Counted from the first letter of the stretch, positions 1 to 9,926 are shown. The stretch: DNA of 64,000 nt from Draconibacterium mangrovi (GCF_010586825.1 NZ_JAAAGB010000003.1:310001-374000); one strand, 5' to 3'. Notes: generated from the sequence alone by a model not told the origin. Numbers and translations: made by a program.

Positions 1-1
1 C

Positions 2-352
2 AACGGTAACCGAAAATATTTCCGGGCCAACGATAATCACCCGCTTTACAGTGAGATCAACAGCATTTTACAAAAAACAGTAGGTCTGGACACGGTTATC
101 GATAAGATCCTGAAAAACGTAGGTGACCTTAACGAGGCCTATCTTGTTGGCGATCTGGCCATTGGCAAAGAATCAGGTATTATCGACCTGCTACTGGTGG
201 GCGACGACATCGATACCCGCTTTGTGGTGGCACTGGTGTCGAAAGCCGAAAAGCTGGTCAATAAAAAAATACGCTACCTTGTTCTTTCTGACAAGGAAAA
301 AACCGATTACCTGAAAAAACAAAATGCCTTACACATCTGGTCGAGAGTATAG
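2..352 (+). CDS. Winged-helix/nucleotidyltransferase-type regulator, C-terminal part
   Basis: The window opens inside this gene, so only the last 116 codons are present and no start is visible. The visible part begins with an RKYFRAN stretch, typical of the end of a winged-helix DNA-binding domain, where the wing joins a linker reading HPLYSEI. A nucleotidyltransferase-like fold follows (AYLVGDLA, then GIIDLLLVGDDID). Proteins with this layout are usually annotated as nucleotidyltransferase-domain transcriptional regulators. The acidic residues needed for catalysis are only partly evident, so a purely structural or regulatory role is possible. It lies upstream of the polysaccharide operon on the same strand but is separated from it by 360 bp, so co-transcription is uncertain. 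Confidence 0.55.
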   Translation, partial: NGNRKYFRANDNHPLYSEINSILQKTVGLDTVIDKILKNVGDLNEAYLVGDLAIGKESGIIDLLLVGDDIDTRFVVALVSKAEKLVNKKIRYLVLSDKEKTDYLKKQNALHIWSRV

Positions 353-712
353 AGGAGAGAAGACCGGAGACCGAAGTAAAACACTATCGATTGGAAATAG
401 ATAAGTTTTAAATCAATGAATGATGAATTTCGATTAACGATTTTTGATTAGCGATGGGACATAAAGTACGGAGAATTTCATGTCATACACACTTCTGCAA
501 TCCTGATTCGTTAATCATCATTCTAAATTCAAAATTTCATTAGCAGGGTTCTAACTTCTGACAAAAAAATCAACGAATATTTTCTTCCGACTCCCGACTT
601 CGGGCTTCGAACTAATAAGCAAGTTATTCTACTTAACTAAAAAATATTCTAGCTTTGTTCTTCTTAAAAAACGAAAAAAATAATGAACCTTATAGATTAA
701 CGCAACACAAAT
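353..712. other. Intergenic region upstream of the first polysaccharide locus
   Basis: This 360-bp gap contains no convincing reading frame. It is AT-rich and has short internally similar stretches (gattaacgat/gattagcgat, and gactcccgacttcgggc). It is the natural place for the promoter and leader of the export operon that starts at 713. I see no invertible-promoter repeats of the kind that control capsule loci in Bacteroides and no UpxY-type regulator gene. Confidence 0.5.
650..657 (+). promoter_or_regulatory. Candidate -7 box (TAnnTTTG) of the first exopolysaccharide operon
   Basis: TAGCTTTG matches the Bacteroidota -7 consensus TAnnTTTG exactly and lies 56 bp before the exporter start. A clear -33 TTTG at the expected distance is not present, so this is a weak call based on one element. 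Confidence 0.35.
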
Positions 713-3052
713 ATGAAACACTTACTAAAAACAATGTTCACCGTATTCTTTTGCACTGCACTGCTGATGACTGCACAGGCACAGAAGCAGACGCAGGATG
801 TAAAGAATGTTGATGTTAAATCATTGCCACAATCTGAGATCGACAGAGCCAAAAAGGCTATGCAGGATGCCGGTTTATCACAAGAACAAGCGATACAACT
901 GGCTCGTCAGCGGGGAGCTACCGAGCAGCAGATCATGGAAATGCGACAACGTTTAAGTGAGCAGGATACCTCGCAACAAGACATGTTCAATCTCTATGAA
1001 GAGCCGGAAATACTACCGGAGGAAAAAGAGGACTCTTATCTTTCGCAAAGGAAAGTTGAATTTAAGAAGGATCTGGAAGTCTTTGGAGCCTATTTATTTA
1101 ACAACGAGAACCTGACTTTTGAACCTATTGTAAATATACAAACTCCAAAAAATTACGAAATTGGCATTGGCGATCAGCTGCTCATTCAGGTATGGGGCAA
1201 CTCGCAAAACAACTATCAGCTACGGGTAAACAACAACGGACAGGTTGTTATCCCCGACCTGGGACCGGTTTATGTTGCAGGTATGTCATTTGACGAGGCT
1301 GAACAGAAAATTGTAAAAAACCTCACGGCAATTTATGCCGATATGGCGGGCGACAATCCCGGCACCTTTGCCCAGTTAGATATGGGACAATTACGCTCAA
1401 TTCGTGTAAACCTGCTGGGCGAAGTAGTAACTCCGGGTACGTATACCTTACCAGTAACAGCAACTGTTTTTAATGGTTTGTACCTTTCGGGTGGTCCCAA
1501 CGAAATTGGTTCGTTCCGAAATATAAAAGTCATTCGCGACAACAAAATCGAGAAAGTCATCGACATCTATAACTTACTGGTAAAGGCCGACCCAAGCGAC
1601 AATATTACACTAAAAGACGGCGACATTATATTTGTTCCGCCGGTAGAAAAACAGGTGGTCGTAAACGGCGAATTTAAACGTAACGGCATTTTTGAAATAA
1701 AAGAAGGCGAAATGTTAAACGACGCGGTTAGTTTTGCCGGGGGATTTAACGCCGGTGCTTATTTAGGCAACACACAAATTGTTCGGCAATCACAAAAGGG
1801 ACAACAGATTATTGATGTTCCTTACGAACAATTAAGCACCACCCCTTTGGTAAAAGGCGATACGATTCAGAATGCCCTGATAACCGACCGCTTCGAAAAC
1901 AGGGTAAGTATAGAAGGTGCCGTTTATCATCCGGGAGAGTACGAGTGGACCGAAGGACTTACACTCGCACAGTTAATCGAAAAAGCCGACAAGCTACTGC
2001 CCGAAGCATTTAAAGGCAGAGGATTGATAACCCGCTACAACAGCGACCGCACTACTTCGGCCATCGCTTTTGATGTGGAAGAGATTAGCAGTGGAAAACA
2101 GAATATACTCTTGCAAGCCGATGATGAAGTACTCATCAAAACACATTTCGATTTAAAAGAACAACCTTATATAACCGTTAACGGCGAAGTGATTGAACCC
2201 GGCCCCTTTAACTGGTCGGAAAACATGACGCTGGGAGATGCCATCTTTCTGGCAGGTGGCCTTACCGAGGGCGCCGACAGTACGTTTATTGAAATTGCGC
2301 GCCGCTTAAGTTACAGCGATGCCTCTGTTCTTTCCGATACCATCGGACATGTGATCATTGCCAATATCTCTCGCGGATTACAACTGGGAAAAAACGATGC
2401 CGAAATGAAATTACGCCCCTGGGACCAGATATCGGTTCGGACGGCTCCCAATTTCCGTAAAAACGAGACCGTCTTTGTTTCTGGAGAAGTGGCCTATGCC
2501 GGAGCTTATGCCATTACCAACAAACAAATGCGTATTTCCGATTTGGTGCAAATGGCCGGCGGATATACCCCGAAAGCCTACCTTCAGGGGGCTACGCTCG
2601 AACGTTTTTCCGATGAACTGGGCTCCGAACGGGTGGCAATAAATCTTCAAAATATTCTTAGCAATACGGGGAATGACAAAGACCTCTTATTAAAAAACAG
2701 CGACCGCCTCAATATTCCGGAATTTATGCAAACCGTTAAAATTATCGGAAGTGTACAAAATCCTTTTTCCATTACCTTTGAACCAGGGCGAAATGCAAAA
2801 TACTATGTCAACCGCACCGGAGGATTTCAGGCCCAGGCCAATAAGAGAAAAACCTATGTACAATACCCCAATGGCGAAACAGCTGTTACCAAAGGATTTA
2901 TATTTAGACATTACCCTAAAGTTACACCGGGCAGTAAAGTAGTGGTTCCCGAAAAACCGGAAAAAGAACGTCAACAGGGACTTTGGCTGGCCATCGCCTC
3001 AACGATGTCTTCCATGGCAGTAGCGATAGCGGCTGTAGCAAGGGCATGGTAA
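713..3052 (+). CDS. Polysaccharide export outer-membrane protein with SLBB repeats (Wza-like)
   Basis: Outer-membrane export channel of a Wzx/Wzy-type polysaccharide system. Residues 1-24 form a signal peptide ending in TAQAQ. A helical stretch follows (about 38-82, rich in Q, E and R), then a poly_export domain from about 140 (GIGDQLLIQVWG). After it come about six SLBB-type repeats, each with a core such as VNGEVIEPGPF or IEGAVYHPGEY. The end is a hydrophobic segment (IASTMSSMAVAIAAVA) followed by RAW. At 779 residues it is much longer than E. coli Wza, which is normal for Bacteroidota versions. It has the same architecture as the paralogue at 41410. It is the first gene of the operon; the Wzz-like gene starts 63 bp downstream. 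The cleavage site lacks a clear lipobox cysteine. Confidence 0.88.
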   Translation: MKHLLKTMFTVFFCTALLMTAQAQKQTQDVKNVDVKSLPQSEIDRAKKAMQDAGLSQEQAIQLARQRGATEQQIMEMRQRLSEQDTSQQDMFNLYEEPEILPEEKEDSYLSQRKVEFKKDLEVFGAYLFNNENLTFEPIVNIQTPKNYEIGIGDQLLIQVWGNSQNNYQLRVNNNGQVVIPDLGPVYVAGMSFDEAEQKIVKNLTAIYADMAGDNPGTFAQLDMGQLRSIRVNLLGEVVTPGTYTLPVTATVFNGLYLSGGPNEIGSFRNIKVIRDNKIEKVIDIYNLLVKADPSDNITLKDGDIIFVPPVEKQVVVNGEFKRNGIFEIKEGEMLNDAVSFAGGFNAGAYLGNTQIVRQSQKGQQIIDVPYEQLSTTPLVKGDTIQNALITDRFENRVSIEGAVYHPGEYEWTEGLTLAQLIEKADKLLPEAFKGRGLITRYNSDRTTSAIAFDVEEISSGKQNILLQADDEVLIKTHFDLKEQPYITVNGEVIEPGPFNWSENMTLGDAIFLAGGLTEGADSTFIEIARRLSYSDASVLSDTIGHVIIANISRGLQLGKNDAEMKLRPWDQISVRTAPNFRKNETVFVSGEVAYAGAYAITNKQMRISDLVQMAGGYTPKAYLQGATLERFSDELGSERVAINLQNILSNTGNDKDLLLKNSDRLNIPEFMQTVKIIGSVQNPFSITFEPGRNAKYYVNRTGGFQAQANKRKTYVQYPNGETAVTKGFIFRHYPKVTPGSKVVVPEKPEKERQQGLWLAIASTMSSMAVAIAAVARAW

Positions 3053-3115
3053 GCTTTAAAATTGAAAGTAATAGTTTCATGATTCAATAATAGAGCAATA
3101 ACAAACATAAATCAA

Positions 3116-4234
3116 ATGACAGAAGACATAAACAATATCAATATGATTAATGATGACGAGATAGATTTAATCGCTCTGACAAAGGCCTTATGGGAAGGAC
3201 GAAAATTCATATTAAAAACAGTAATCGTTTTTATGGTTCTGGGAGTAGCGACAGCTCTGTTAAGCCCAAAAGAATACACCGCCTCTACCATTGTGGTTCC
3301 CCAAATCAATGATAGTTCTATCAAATTGGGAGGTTTATCCTCTCTGGCTGCCATGGCAGGTTTTAACCTTAATGATATGACAGGAAGTACTCAACTCTCT
3401 CCAATGGTCTACCCCCAAATTCTAAATAGCGTGCCCTTTCAGCTTGAACTCATGAATACCTCCTTTCGTTTTCCCCAACAACAAGACTCGTTGAGTATCT
3501 ACACCTACTACACCAAAGTAAAAAAAACCGGATTTCTTGAGGGACTGAAAAAATACACTATCGAACTACCAGGGGTAATTATTAAGGCCATTAAAGGAGA
3601 TGAGGAGATATCCCAAAATACTACAACCAGCAAGTACTTCACCCTCACAGAAGAACAGGACGAAATTAGGGAAATGCTCAGTGAGAAAGTCAAACTCGAA
3701 GTTAACGATAAAGATGGTTTCCTCACCCTGTCGGCTAGTACAACTGATCCCAATCTTGCTGCTCAGATAACGCAAAAAGCACTGGAGATGTTGCAACAGT
3801 ACATTACCACTTTTAAAATCGAGAAAGCGTCAGCACAATTGAATTTTATTGAAGAACGTTATAACGACAATAAAAAGGAATTTGAAAAAGCCCAGGCTGC
3901 TCTGGCTGAATTCCGCGATAAAAACAAAAATGTTACTTCTGCCTTGGCCCGTACCCAGGAAGAAAGACTGCAAAGCGATTACCAGCTGGCATTTGATGTA
4001 TATTCAGGCTTAGCTCAACAATTGGAACAAGCACGTATACAAGTGAAAGAAGATACCCCCGTATTTTCGGTATTAAAACCGGTTACTGTTCCTTTGGAAG
4101 ACAATACAAGTGGATTTGCGATACTCATTGTATTTGTATTTCTAGGAGTATTTTTTTGTATTGGATGGATCTTTGGAAAGGAGCTTTTAGCAACTTTTAA
4201 AAAGAAATGGAATAGTGAGGAAGATTTAGTCTAA
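3116..4234 (+). CDS. Wzz-family chain-length determinant / polysaccharide co-polymerase
   Basis: Inner-membrane protein that sets polymer length and bridges the polymerase to the outer-membrane exporter. The N-terminal Wzz domain has a cytoplasmic start rich in acidic residues, a first membrane segment at about 36-55, and the usual periplasmic opening that follows (SPKEYTASTIVVPQ). A long coiled-coil-prone helical region occupies about 230-310. A PVTVPLED-type proline-rich stretch leads into the second membrane segment (about 335-360). The 372-residue chain ends soon after that segment, so there is no C-terminal BY-kinase domain, Walker motif or tyrosine cluster. The paired exporter gene precedes it, as in the second copy of this pair at 41410-45045. 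Confidence 0.85.
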   Translation: MTEDINNINMINDDEIDLIALTKALWEGRKFILKTVIVFMVLGVATALLSPKEYTASTIVVPQINDSSIKLGGLSSLAAMAGFNLNDMTGSTQLSPMVYPQILNSVPFQLELMNTSFRFPQQQDSLSIYTYYTKVKKTGFLEGLKKYTIELPGVIIKAIKGDEEISQNTTTSKYFTLTEEQDEIREMLSEKVKLEVNDKDGFLTLSASTTDPNLAAQITQKALEMLQQYITTFKIEKASAQLNFIEERYNDNKKEFEKAQAALAEFRDKNKNVTSALARTQEERLQSDYQLAFDVYSGLAQQLEQARIQVKEDTPVFSVLKPVTVPLEDNTSGFAILIVFVFLGVFFCIGWIFGKELLATFKKKWNSEEDLV

Positions 4235-4302
4235 TGAAAAAATACTGACTTTGAGAAGGTTGAATCTGTTGAGTAAAATTCTATTTTAAACAATTTTTCA
4301 TA

Positions 4303-5460
4303 ATGAAATTGTCAGCTAGTGTTTTTCATAAAATATATTTATTCTTACTACCATTACTGTTGTACTCAACCTGGCATTTACAACCAATTATTATCATAGT
4401 TGTATATGTTGCCTTGTCATTTCTAACAATTTTCACAATTTCTCCAAAGGGCAATATACAAACATATCTCATATTTCTTTATTATATAATAATATCAACT
4501 ATATATATTTTTAACGCAGGAATGGGCAAAAGTGCAATTCTAAGATATTTTTTCATGTTGAATTTCTTTTTAATAATTCTTAGTTGCACCATAGAAAACA
4601 TTAATAATTATTATCATTATTTTATACGAGGTACTTATATCATTATCATCATCTTTATTTTGGGTTATTTAAAAAATGGACTCACGATAGATGTTGGTGG
4701 ATTAAGTAGAGACGAGATTGGATTTCAAATTACAAATCTTGATTTACCAATATTTTTAAGTCTTTTTTTGTTATACCATACATTTTCATCAAATAAATCC
4801 TCTGGCATCATAAAAACAATTTTTATACTTTTAGTTTTTGGTGCTCTTTTCATGCTTAATAAAAGAGGTCCAATTATAATGTTAATTTTCACCATTCTTT
4901 TTTTTTCCATAAAAATTCTGAATCGTAAAATTTTAAGGAGTTCAATCTTTTTTATTTCACTTCTATTCCCATTTGTGGCTGCTTCAGTTTTCACTTATTT
5001 TAATAGCTTATTCCAATCGGATTTATTCGTGGCAATCATGGGCAGGAATAATGACCTTGTAGATATTTCTAAAAATCCAAGAATTATTTTTTGGAGTAAA
5101 TCAATTGAGTTTTTTGAAAGATTCAATTTCAAGAATCTTTTCTATTTCGACCCTCCTATCATCATAAGACAAGGTGATTTTCAACACAACCATTTTCATA
5201 ATACCGTTTTTCAACTTTATCATGACCGGGGACTAATATTATTGATAATTTATTCTGTCACAATGTTCAATATAATTGTAAGAAACAAGATTCCGATTGA
5301 TCGAATTTCAAGATTTTCCGTGGCAACTATATTCTTTTTGTTTTTGGTAGGTGCAAATGAAACAATATTATTGAGTGGATATTTTTCCGAAATATTTTTT
5401 ATAACAAATTTAGTTTTCTTAGCAAAATATACGTATGAGTACAATAAAAAAAGTACTTAA
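4303..5460 (+). CDS. O-antigen polymerase/ligase-like membrane protein (Wzy candidate)
   Basis: Very hydrophobic 385-residue protein with about ten predicted membrane segments, rich in I, F and L. A long loop in the last third contains HNHFHN and an arginine/aspartate-rich stretch, as is typical of Wzy polymerases and WaaL ligases. These families have little sequence conservation, so the call depends on topology and on location between the Wza/Wzz pair and a flippase. The gene is strongly AT-rich compared with 713-4234. Its end overlaps the next gene by 26 bp, implying translational coupling. It could equally be an O-antigen ligase. Confidence 0.65.
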   Translation: MKLSASVFHKIYLFLLPLLLYSTWHLQPIIIIVVYVALSFLTIFTISPKGNIQTYLIFLYYIIISTIYIFNAGMGKSAILRYFFMLNFFLIILSCTIENINNYYHYFIRGTYIIIIIFILGYLKNGLTIDVGGLSRDEIGFQITNLDLPIFLSLFLLYHTFSSNKSSGIIKTIFILLVFGALFMLNKRGPIIMLIFTILFFSIKILNRKILRSSIFFISLLFPFVAASVFTYFNSLFQSDLFVAIMGRNNDLVDISKNPRIIFWSKSIEFFERFNFKNLFYFDPPIIIRQGDFQHNHFHNTVFQLYHDRGLILLIIYSVTMFNIIVRNKIPIDRISRFSVATIFFLFLVGANETILLSGYFSEIFFITNLVFLAKYTYEYNKKST

Positions 5461-6868
5461 CTCTCCTACTATAATGACGTGGTTTAGTTTAATATCTAAA
5501 CCTCTAAGTTTCGTTATTACGCTCCCCATATTGTTAGATAATTATTCCACAAATGAAATTGCATTATGGTATTTATTTTCATTATTTATATCAATGCAAC
5601 TTTTAGCAGATTTTGGATTCTACAATACATTTATAAGAGTAATTGGTTACGCATACTCTGGTAGTACAAGTTTAAAAAAGATAATTAATATAAAATCTGC
5701 TAATACAGCAAGTAATAACTTAACACCATTGCAACCAAATTTTTCATTAATGAAAAATATCATTGGTGTTATGAATACCACATATCTATTTTTGTGTATT
5801 ATAATTCTTGTAGTTTATCTTATTTTATCTGTAGTCATAAAATCAAACATTACAAATGTAGAGAATGTTAGAAGTGCATGGATTGGATGGATCTTTATTA
5901 TAGCCTTTACAATAATAAATTTTTATAGCAGAATCTACTCTAACTACTTACTTGGATTAAATAAAGTTGCTGACGTAAAAAAAATTGAAGGTATAACCTC
6001 ATTCTTATCATTAATATCTACAACAATTGCAGCACTTCTCAGATTGGACCTTGGATGGTTGGTATTTGCTAACCAAGTATGGTTTATTCCCAATTTATTC
6101 ATATTAAGAAGGAAGGCCAATAATAATGATATACCTCTGATGAAATTAAACAATTATAGGTTCGAAAAAAGGATATTTCTTGATATTTGGGAACCTGCAT
6201 GGAAAAGTGGAGTATCAACTTTTGCATCCTTTGGGGTTACAAATTTAACCGGTATAATATATTCTAAAATGTCTAATTCTGCTGATTTAGCAGAATATTT
6301 GCTAGCATTAAAATTTATTAATGTAATTCGATCATTTAGTCAAGCCCCCTTCTATAGTAAGATTCCAAAATTAAATTACCTTATTTCGAGTGGCAAATTC
6401 AAAGAATGGGAGAATGTTGCTCAAAAAAATATGTTTTATGGAAGTATATTTTTTGTAGTCTTAACCATTTGCTTGGCTATTATAGGACCTTTCATTTTCC
6501 AATATTTACCTGGCGAAATTAATTTTCCACAGAGTGATTTATGGGCATTGCTGGTTTTAGGAAACTTTCTTCACCGAATTGGAGGCATGCACTCTCAATT
6601 CTACATGACCACTCACGATGTCAAATCACATATAAGTGATTTAATCTCAGGAACTATATATTTACTAACAAGTATTTTTTTATTGAATACATTTGATGTT
6701 TATAGCTTTCCTATCGGAATGATAATTGCTTATTCAGCATTTTATGTTCCTTACTCATTATATTTTACATCAAAAAATATTTCTACTTCTCTCATCAAAT
6801 TCGAAATTAGAGCTAATCTTTTCCCGTTTATTATCCTCTTAGTATACTTAATACTGAAAATTATCTAG
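5435..6868 (+). CDS. Polysaccharide flippase, Wzx-like (MATE/MVF superfamily)
   Basis: 477-residue protein with about twelve predicted membrane segments spread along its length and no large soluble domain. The N-terminal region (SPTIMTWFSLISKPLSFVIT) resembles the start of polysaccharide_synt/Wzx flippases. It would move the undecaprenyl-linked repeat unit across the inner membrane for the adjacent Wzy-like protein. It starts inside the end of the Wzy-like gene and shares its low GC content. A different, more conventional flippase is encoded at 29293, so each polysaccharide locus has its own. The family is inferred from topology and context more than from motifs. Confidence 0.7.
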   Translation: MSTIKKVLNSPTIMTWFSLISKPLSFVITLPILLDNYSTNEIALWYLFSLFISMQLLADFGFYNTFIRVIGYAYSGSTSLKKIINIKSANTASNNLTPLQPNFSLMKNIIGVMNTTYLFLCIIILVVYLILSVVIKSNITNVENVRSAWIGWIFIIAFTIINFYSRIYSNYLLGLNKVADVKKIEGITSFLSLISTTIAALLRLDLGWLVFANQVWFIPNLFILRRKANNNDIPLMKLNNYRFEKRIFLDIWEPAWKSGVSTFASFGVTNLTGIIYSKMSNSADLAEYLLALKFINVIRSFSQAPFYSKIPKLNYLISSGKFKEWENVAQKNMFYGSIFFVVLTICLAIIGPFIFQYLPGEINFPQSDLWALLVLGNFLHRIGGMHSQFYMTTHDVKSHISDLISGTIYLLTSIFLLNTFDVYSFPIGMIIAYSAFYVPYSLYFTSKNISTSLIKFEIRANLFPFIILLVYLILKII

Positions 6869-6887
6869 TAATATATATTCTCAAAAC

Positions 6888-8165
6888 ATGAAAAAAATTA
6901 ATCGAATAGTTTATGGAAAAAGAAACGTAATTATTATCGCGTTTCGTGGTTTGTTAAATAGATTGGTTAATTTATACAAACAAATTAATAGATATTTATT
7001 TTTTATCAAATCGAATAAAGAATCCCCAAAACTAGTTGTATATCCAAAAATTACTGACATGAATGAACTTATTGATGTCTATAATCGACTATCATGGATG
7101 TATGCAAATGATCCCAAATTCAAAATTTATATATCAAGTGATTTATTGTTCGATGAATCTGATCCATGTAATTTGCCTTACCAAGAGAATTATATAAACT
7201 TCAAATCATCGAATATTGAAATAGTACCACTAGATGATTTAAATAACCTTTTGAAAATCTCAACAAACATATTGATATATAAATATAAGGCTATTATTAA
7301 GCTTCTTTTATCAAAGAATTTCCATAAAATTGAAATGATTGATCCATTATATTACTCTTTAGCTGAATCCAATCATATGAAATTTTCCTATTACAATTTA
7401 TTAGATAAAACTACAAAACAAGAATATAAGGAAATTTCAAAAGCTAACTTCAATAAATTTAAACAGGTACACCATGATAAAAATGAATCTTACATTTTCG
7501 TCACAGGCCCTTCTTTTTCTAGATACAAAGAAATTAACCTGAACAAAAACAGCATAAAAATTGTCTGTAACACAATAATAAAGGATACAGAATTTTTAGA
7601 TCATATAGGAGGACCAGATATTATAACTTTTGCAGATCCAGCATTTCATTTTAGCTCAAATCTATATGCCAGTGAATTTCGGCATTTAGTTTTATCAACT
7701 GTACAAAAGTACAATTGTTATATAGCCGTCCCCCAAGCTACAGTTCCCCTAATGCTGACACATTACCCTAGGTTAAAAAATAGAATTATTGGACTATCAT
7801 TTAATCAATGCATAAATATCCCTGATGAAACGAACTTAGCAGTTAAACCATCAGGCAGTATTATTACATTTATAATGATACCATTGGCTAGTGCAATATC
7901 TTCAAAAGTTTATATAATTGGAGCAGATGGAAGAGGGAAAAAAGAGAATTATTTTTGGAAACATAACGAAAAGGTGCAATTAACATCTTTAATGGATTCG
8001 GTGTACAATACACACCCCTCCTTCTTCAGAGATCGCTCATACTCTGGACATTACAAAGAACATTGTAAATATTTTGAACAACTATTAAGATTTGGTGAAT
8101 CAAAAGGTACAAAGTATAGTTCTTTAACTCATTCGTATATCCCTGCACTAATTAAAAGATCATGA
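6888..8165 (+). CDS. DUF115/MptE-like domain protein, candidate glycosyltransferase
   Basis: 425-residue soluble protein that I recognise only by partial motifs. Residues 1-195 are unassigned. From about 202 a nucleotide-binding-like strand-loop appears (YIFVTGPSFSRYKE), followed by IKIVCNT and ITFADPAFH. Near the end comes a second strand-loop, KVYIIGADGRGKK. The order resembles the DUF115/MptE-like fold and the GT42 sialyltransferase fold, where a GPS loop and a late G(A/V)D motif bind the CMP part of the donor. The second DUF115-like protein in the same operon (15387) has clearer versions (GNGPS and IYLLGVDM). I infer transfer of the CMP-activated acid made by the downstream cassette. The gene is AT-rich and 19 bp from the flippase. 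Confidence 0.45.
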   Translation: MKKINRIVYGKRNVIIIAFRGLLNRLVNLYKQINRYLFFIKSNKESPKLVVYPKITDMNELIDVYNRLSWMYANDPKFKIYISSDLLFDESDPCNLPYQENYINFKSSNIEIVPLDDLNNLLKISTNILIYKYKAIIKLLLSKNFHKIEMIDPLYYSLAESNHMKFSYYNLLDKTTKQEYKEISKANFNKFKQVHHDKNESYIFVTGPSFSRYKEINLNKNSIKIVCNTIIKDTEFLDHIGGPDIITFADPAFHFSSNLYASEFRHLVLSTVQKYNCYIAVPQATVPLMLTHYPRLKNRIIGLSFNQCINIPDETNLAVKPSGSIITFIMIPLASAISSKVYIIGADGRGKKENYFWKHNEKVQLTSLMDSVYNTHPSFFRDRSYSGHYKEHCKYFEQLLRFGESKGTKYSSLTHSYIPALIKRS

Positions 8166-8169
8166 ACAT

Positions 8170-9006
8170 ATGAATATTTGCATACTAATTCCCGTTCATA
8201 ATAGAATTGAAATTACAAAAGAAGGTTTAAAACACTTAGTAAAAGCAATTGAACCAAATAAAGATATAGATTATTCGATAATTTTAGTTGATGACGGTTC
8301 AACTGACGGAACAGAGAATTGGGTAAAATTCAATTATCCAGATGTAATTATTTTGAAAGGAGATGGGAGTCTATGGTGGTCTGGTGCTATAAACATAGGA
8401 GCTAAATACGCAATTAATAAATTAAATGCTGATTATATCATATTGTGGAATGATGATGTTGAACCATCCTCAGATTATTTTTCAACTTTGATACATTACC
8501 TTAATCAGGCGGAAAAGAATGAACTAATTGGATCTCTTGTAAAAGATAAAACAACTAATAAAAATTGGTTTTGTGGTGCATTCTATAATAAGTATTTTGG
8601 ATATGTTAGGCACTTAACCAAAGATGTATACCCGAATAAAACAAATTGTTTAACGGGTATGGGAACCATTATTCCCTCTAAAGTAATTGAAGAAATTGGC
8701 TATTGGGATAATAAAAATTTTCCGCAGTATTATGGAGATCTTGATTTTACTCTAAGAGCCCACGAGTCTAATTTCAAACTATCTGTCAAAACAAACTTGG
8801 TAATTTTCAATAAAACGGAACATTCAAGTTTTAATCATAAAATGGAACTTAAAAATTATAGATCCTCCCTAAATAAAATACAATCCAGATATAATATTAA
8901 AATTGAATCTAGATTTCATAAGAAACACAGTAAAACGCCCTTATGGCGTCTTACCATGTTATTAAAGCATCTTATTTACTTAAATAAAAATATTATCAAA
9001 CAATGA
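8170..9006 (+). CDS. GT2-family glycosyltransferase
   Basis: 278-residue GT-A fold enzyme. The N-terminus has the GT2 nucleotide-sugar site (ILIPVHNR, then LVDDGSTDGT at about 36-49). A metal-binding WNDDVEP follows near residue 93, where GT2 enzymes carry DXD. The GDGSLWWSGAINIGA segment is typical of rhamnosyltransferase-like GT2 members, and YYGDLDFTLRAHE supplies the late ED/DxD-like acceptor motif. No membrane segment is apparent. It probably adds one residue of the first repeat unit on the cytoplasmic side. Its stop overlaps the start of the 2-hydroxyacid dehydrogenase by 4 bp, so the sugar-building cassette is tied translationally to the assembly genes. Confidence 0.82.
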   Translation: MNICILIPVHNRIEITKEGLKHLVKAIEPNKDIDYSIILVDDGSTDGTENWVKFNYPDVIILKGDGSLWWSGAINIGAKYAINKLNADYIILWNDDVEPSSDYFSTLIHYLNQAEKNELIGSLVKDKTTNKNWFCGAFYNKYFGYVRHLTKDVYPNKTNCLTGMGTIIPSKVIEEIGYWDNKNFPQYYGDLDFTLRAHESNFKLSVKTNLVIFNKTEHSSFNHKMELKNYRSSLNKIQSRYNIKIESRFHKKHSKTPLWRLTMLLKHLIYLNKNIIKQ

Positions 9007-9926
9007 ATAAAGTACTAACCTCTCCATCTTCAATGGGGCAAGTAGGCCCACAACCCTTTGAAATGCTAAAAGACGCGGGCTATGAAGTAATTAACAATCC
9101 ATACGGTCGTAAACTTACCGAAGCCGAAGTCATTGAATTGGCAAAAGAATGTATTGGAATCGTTGCCGGAGTTGAGCCATTAACCCCTACAGTAATGGAT
9201 GCACTTCCTGACCTAAAATGCATCAGCCGTGTTGGTGTTGGCATGGATAGTGTTGATCTTGATTATGCCAAGAAAAAAGGGATTGTAGTCGTGAATACAC
9301 CGGACGGACCTACACGGGGTGTTGCAGAATTAACGCTGGCAATGACCCTATCGATGTTACGCAAAATTCCACAAGCCGATGCTGCCTTAAAACAAAAACA
9401 ATGGAAGAAACAAATCGGCAATCTAATCTTGGATAAGAAGATTGGAGTTATTGGTTTGGGACGTATTGGCCGAATGGTTACGGAGTTATTTCGGGGCCTT
9501 AAAAATCCGGTTATTGGTTTCGATTTATATCCTGATGAAGTTTGGGCTAAAGAAAATGGAGTTGAACTGGCCTCATTTGAAGAGGTATTGAAAAGTGCTG
9601 ATATTGTTACCTTACATATTCCCGGCAATGCAGATAAAACTCCGGTAATAAGTAAAAAAGAATTCGATTTAATGAAGGATGGATCCTTTCTGGTAAACAT
9701 TGCCAGAGGAGGAGTTGTTGATGAGGAAGCCTTATACAACGCATTAACTTCAGGAAAATTATCCTCTGCAGCTGTGGATGTATTCTCAAAAGAACCATAT
9801 GATGGTAAGTTATGTGAATTGGAAAATATAATTTTAACTCCACATCTTGGATCTTATGCCAGTGAAGGGAAGTTACAGATGGAAATTGATGCCTGTCAGA
9901 ATTTAATTGATGTTTTAAAAAAATAA
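9003..9926 (+). CDS. D-isomer-specific 2-hydroxyacid dehydrogenase (phosphoglycerate dehydrogenase-like)
   Basis: NAD(P)-dependent oxidoreductase of 307 residues with the complete family pattern: a catalytic domain split around a Rossmann domain whose loop is GLGRIG (151-156). The catalytic triad is visible as R235 (NIARGGVVD), E264 (FSKEP) and H281 (TPHLGS). It lacks the ACT domain of full-length SerA. As first gene of a sugar-acid cassette it probably oxidises or reduces a 2-hydroxy acid or a sugar alpha-hydroxy group rather than serving serine synthesis; the substrate is not readable from the sequence. Base composition is closer to the flanking genome than that of the preceding AT-rich genes. 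Confidence 0.85.
   Translation: MNKVLTSPSSMGQVGPQPFEMLKDAGYEVINNPYGRKLTEAEVIELAKECIGIVAGVEPLTPTVMDALPDLKCISRVGVGMDSVDLDYAKKKGIVVVNTPDGPTRGVAELTLAMTLSMLRKIPQADAALKQKQWKKQIGNLILDKKIGVIGLGRIGRMVTELFRGLKNPVIGFDLYPDEVWAKENGVELASFEEVLKSADIVTLHIPGNADKTPVISKKEFDLMKDGSFLVNIARGGVVDEEALYNALTSGKLSSAAVDVFSKEPYDGKLCELENIILTPHLGSYASEGKLQMEIDACQNLIDVLKK

Noticed and set aside
9263-9739. Long minus-strand frame opposite the 2-hydroxyacid dehydrogenase gene
   Set aside because: Shadow of the plus-strand gene, whose family motifs are complete.
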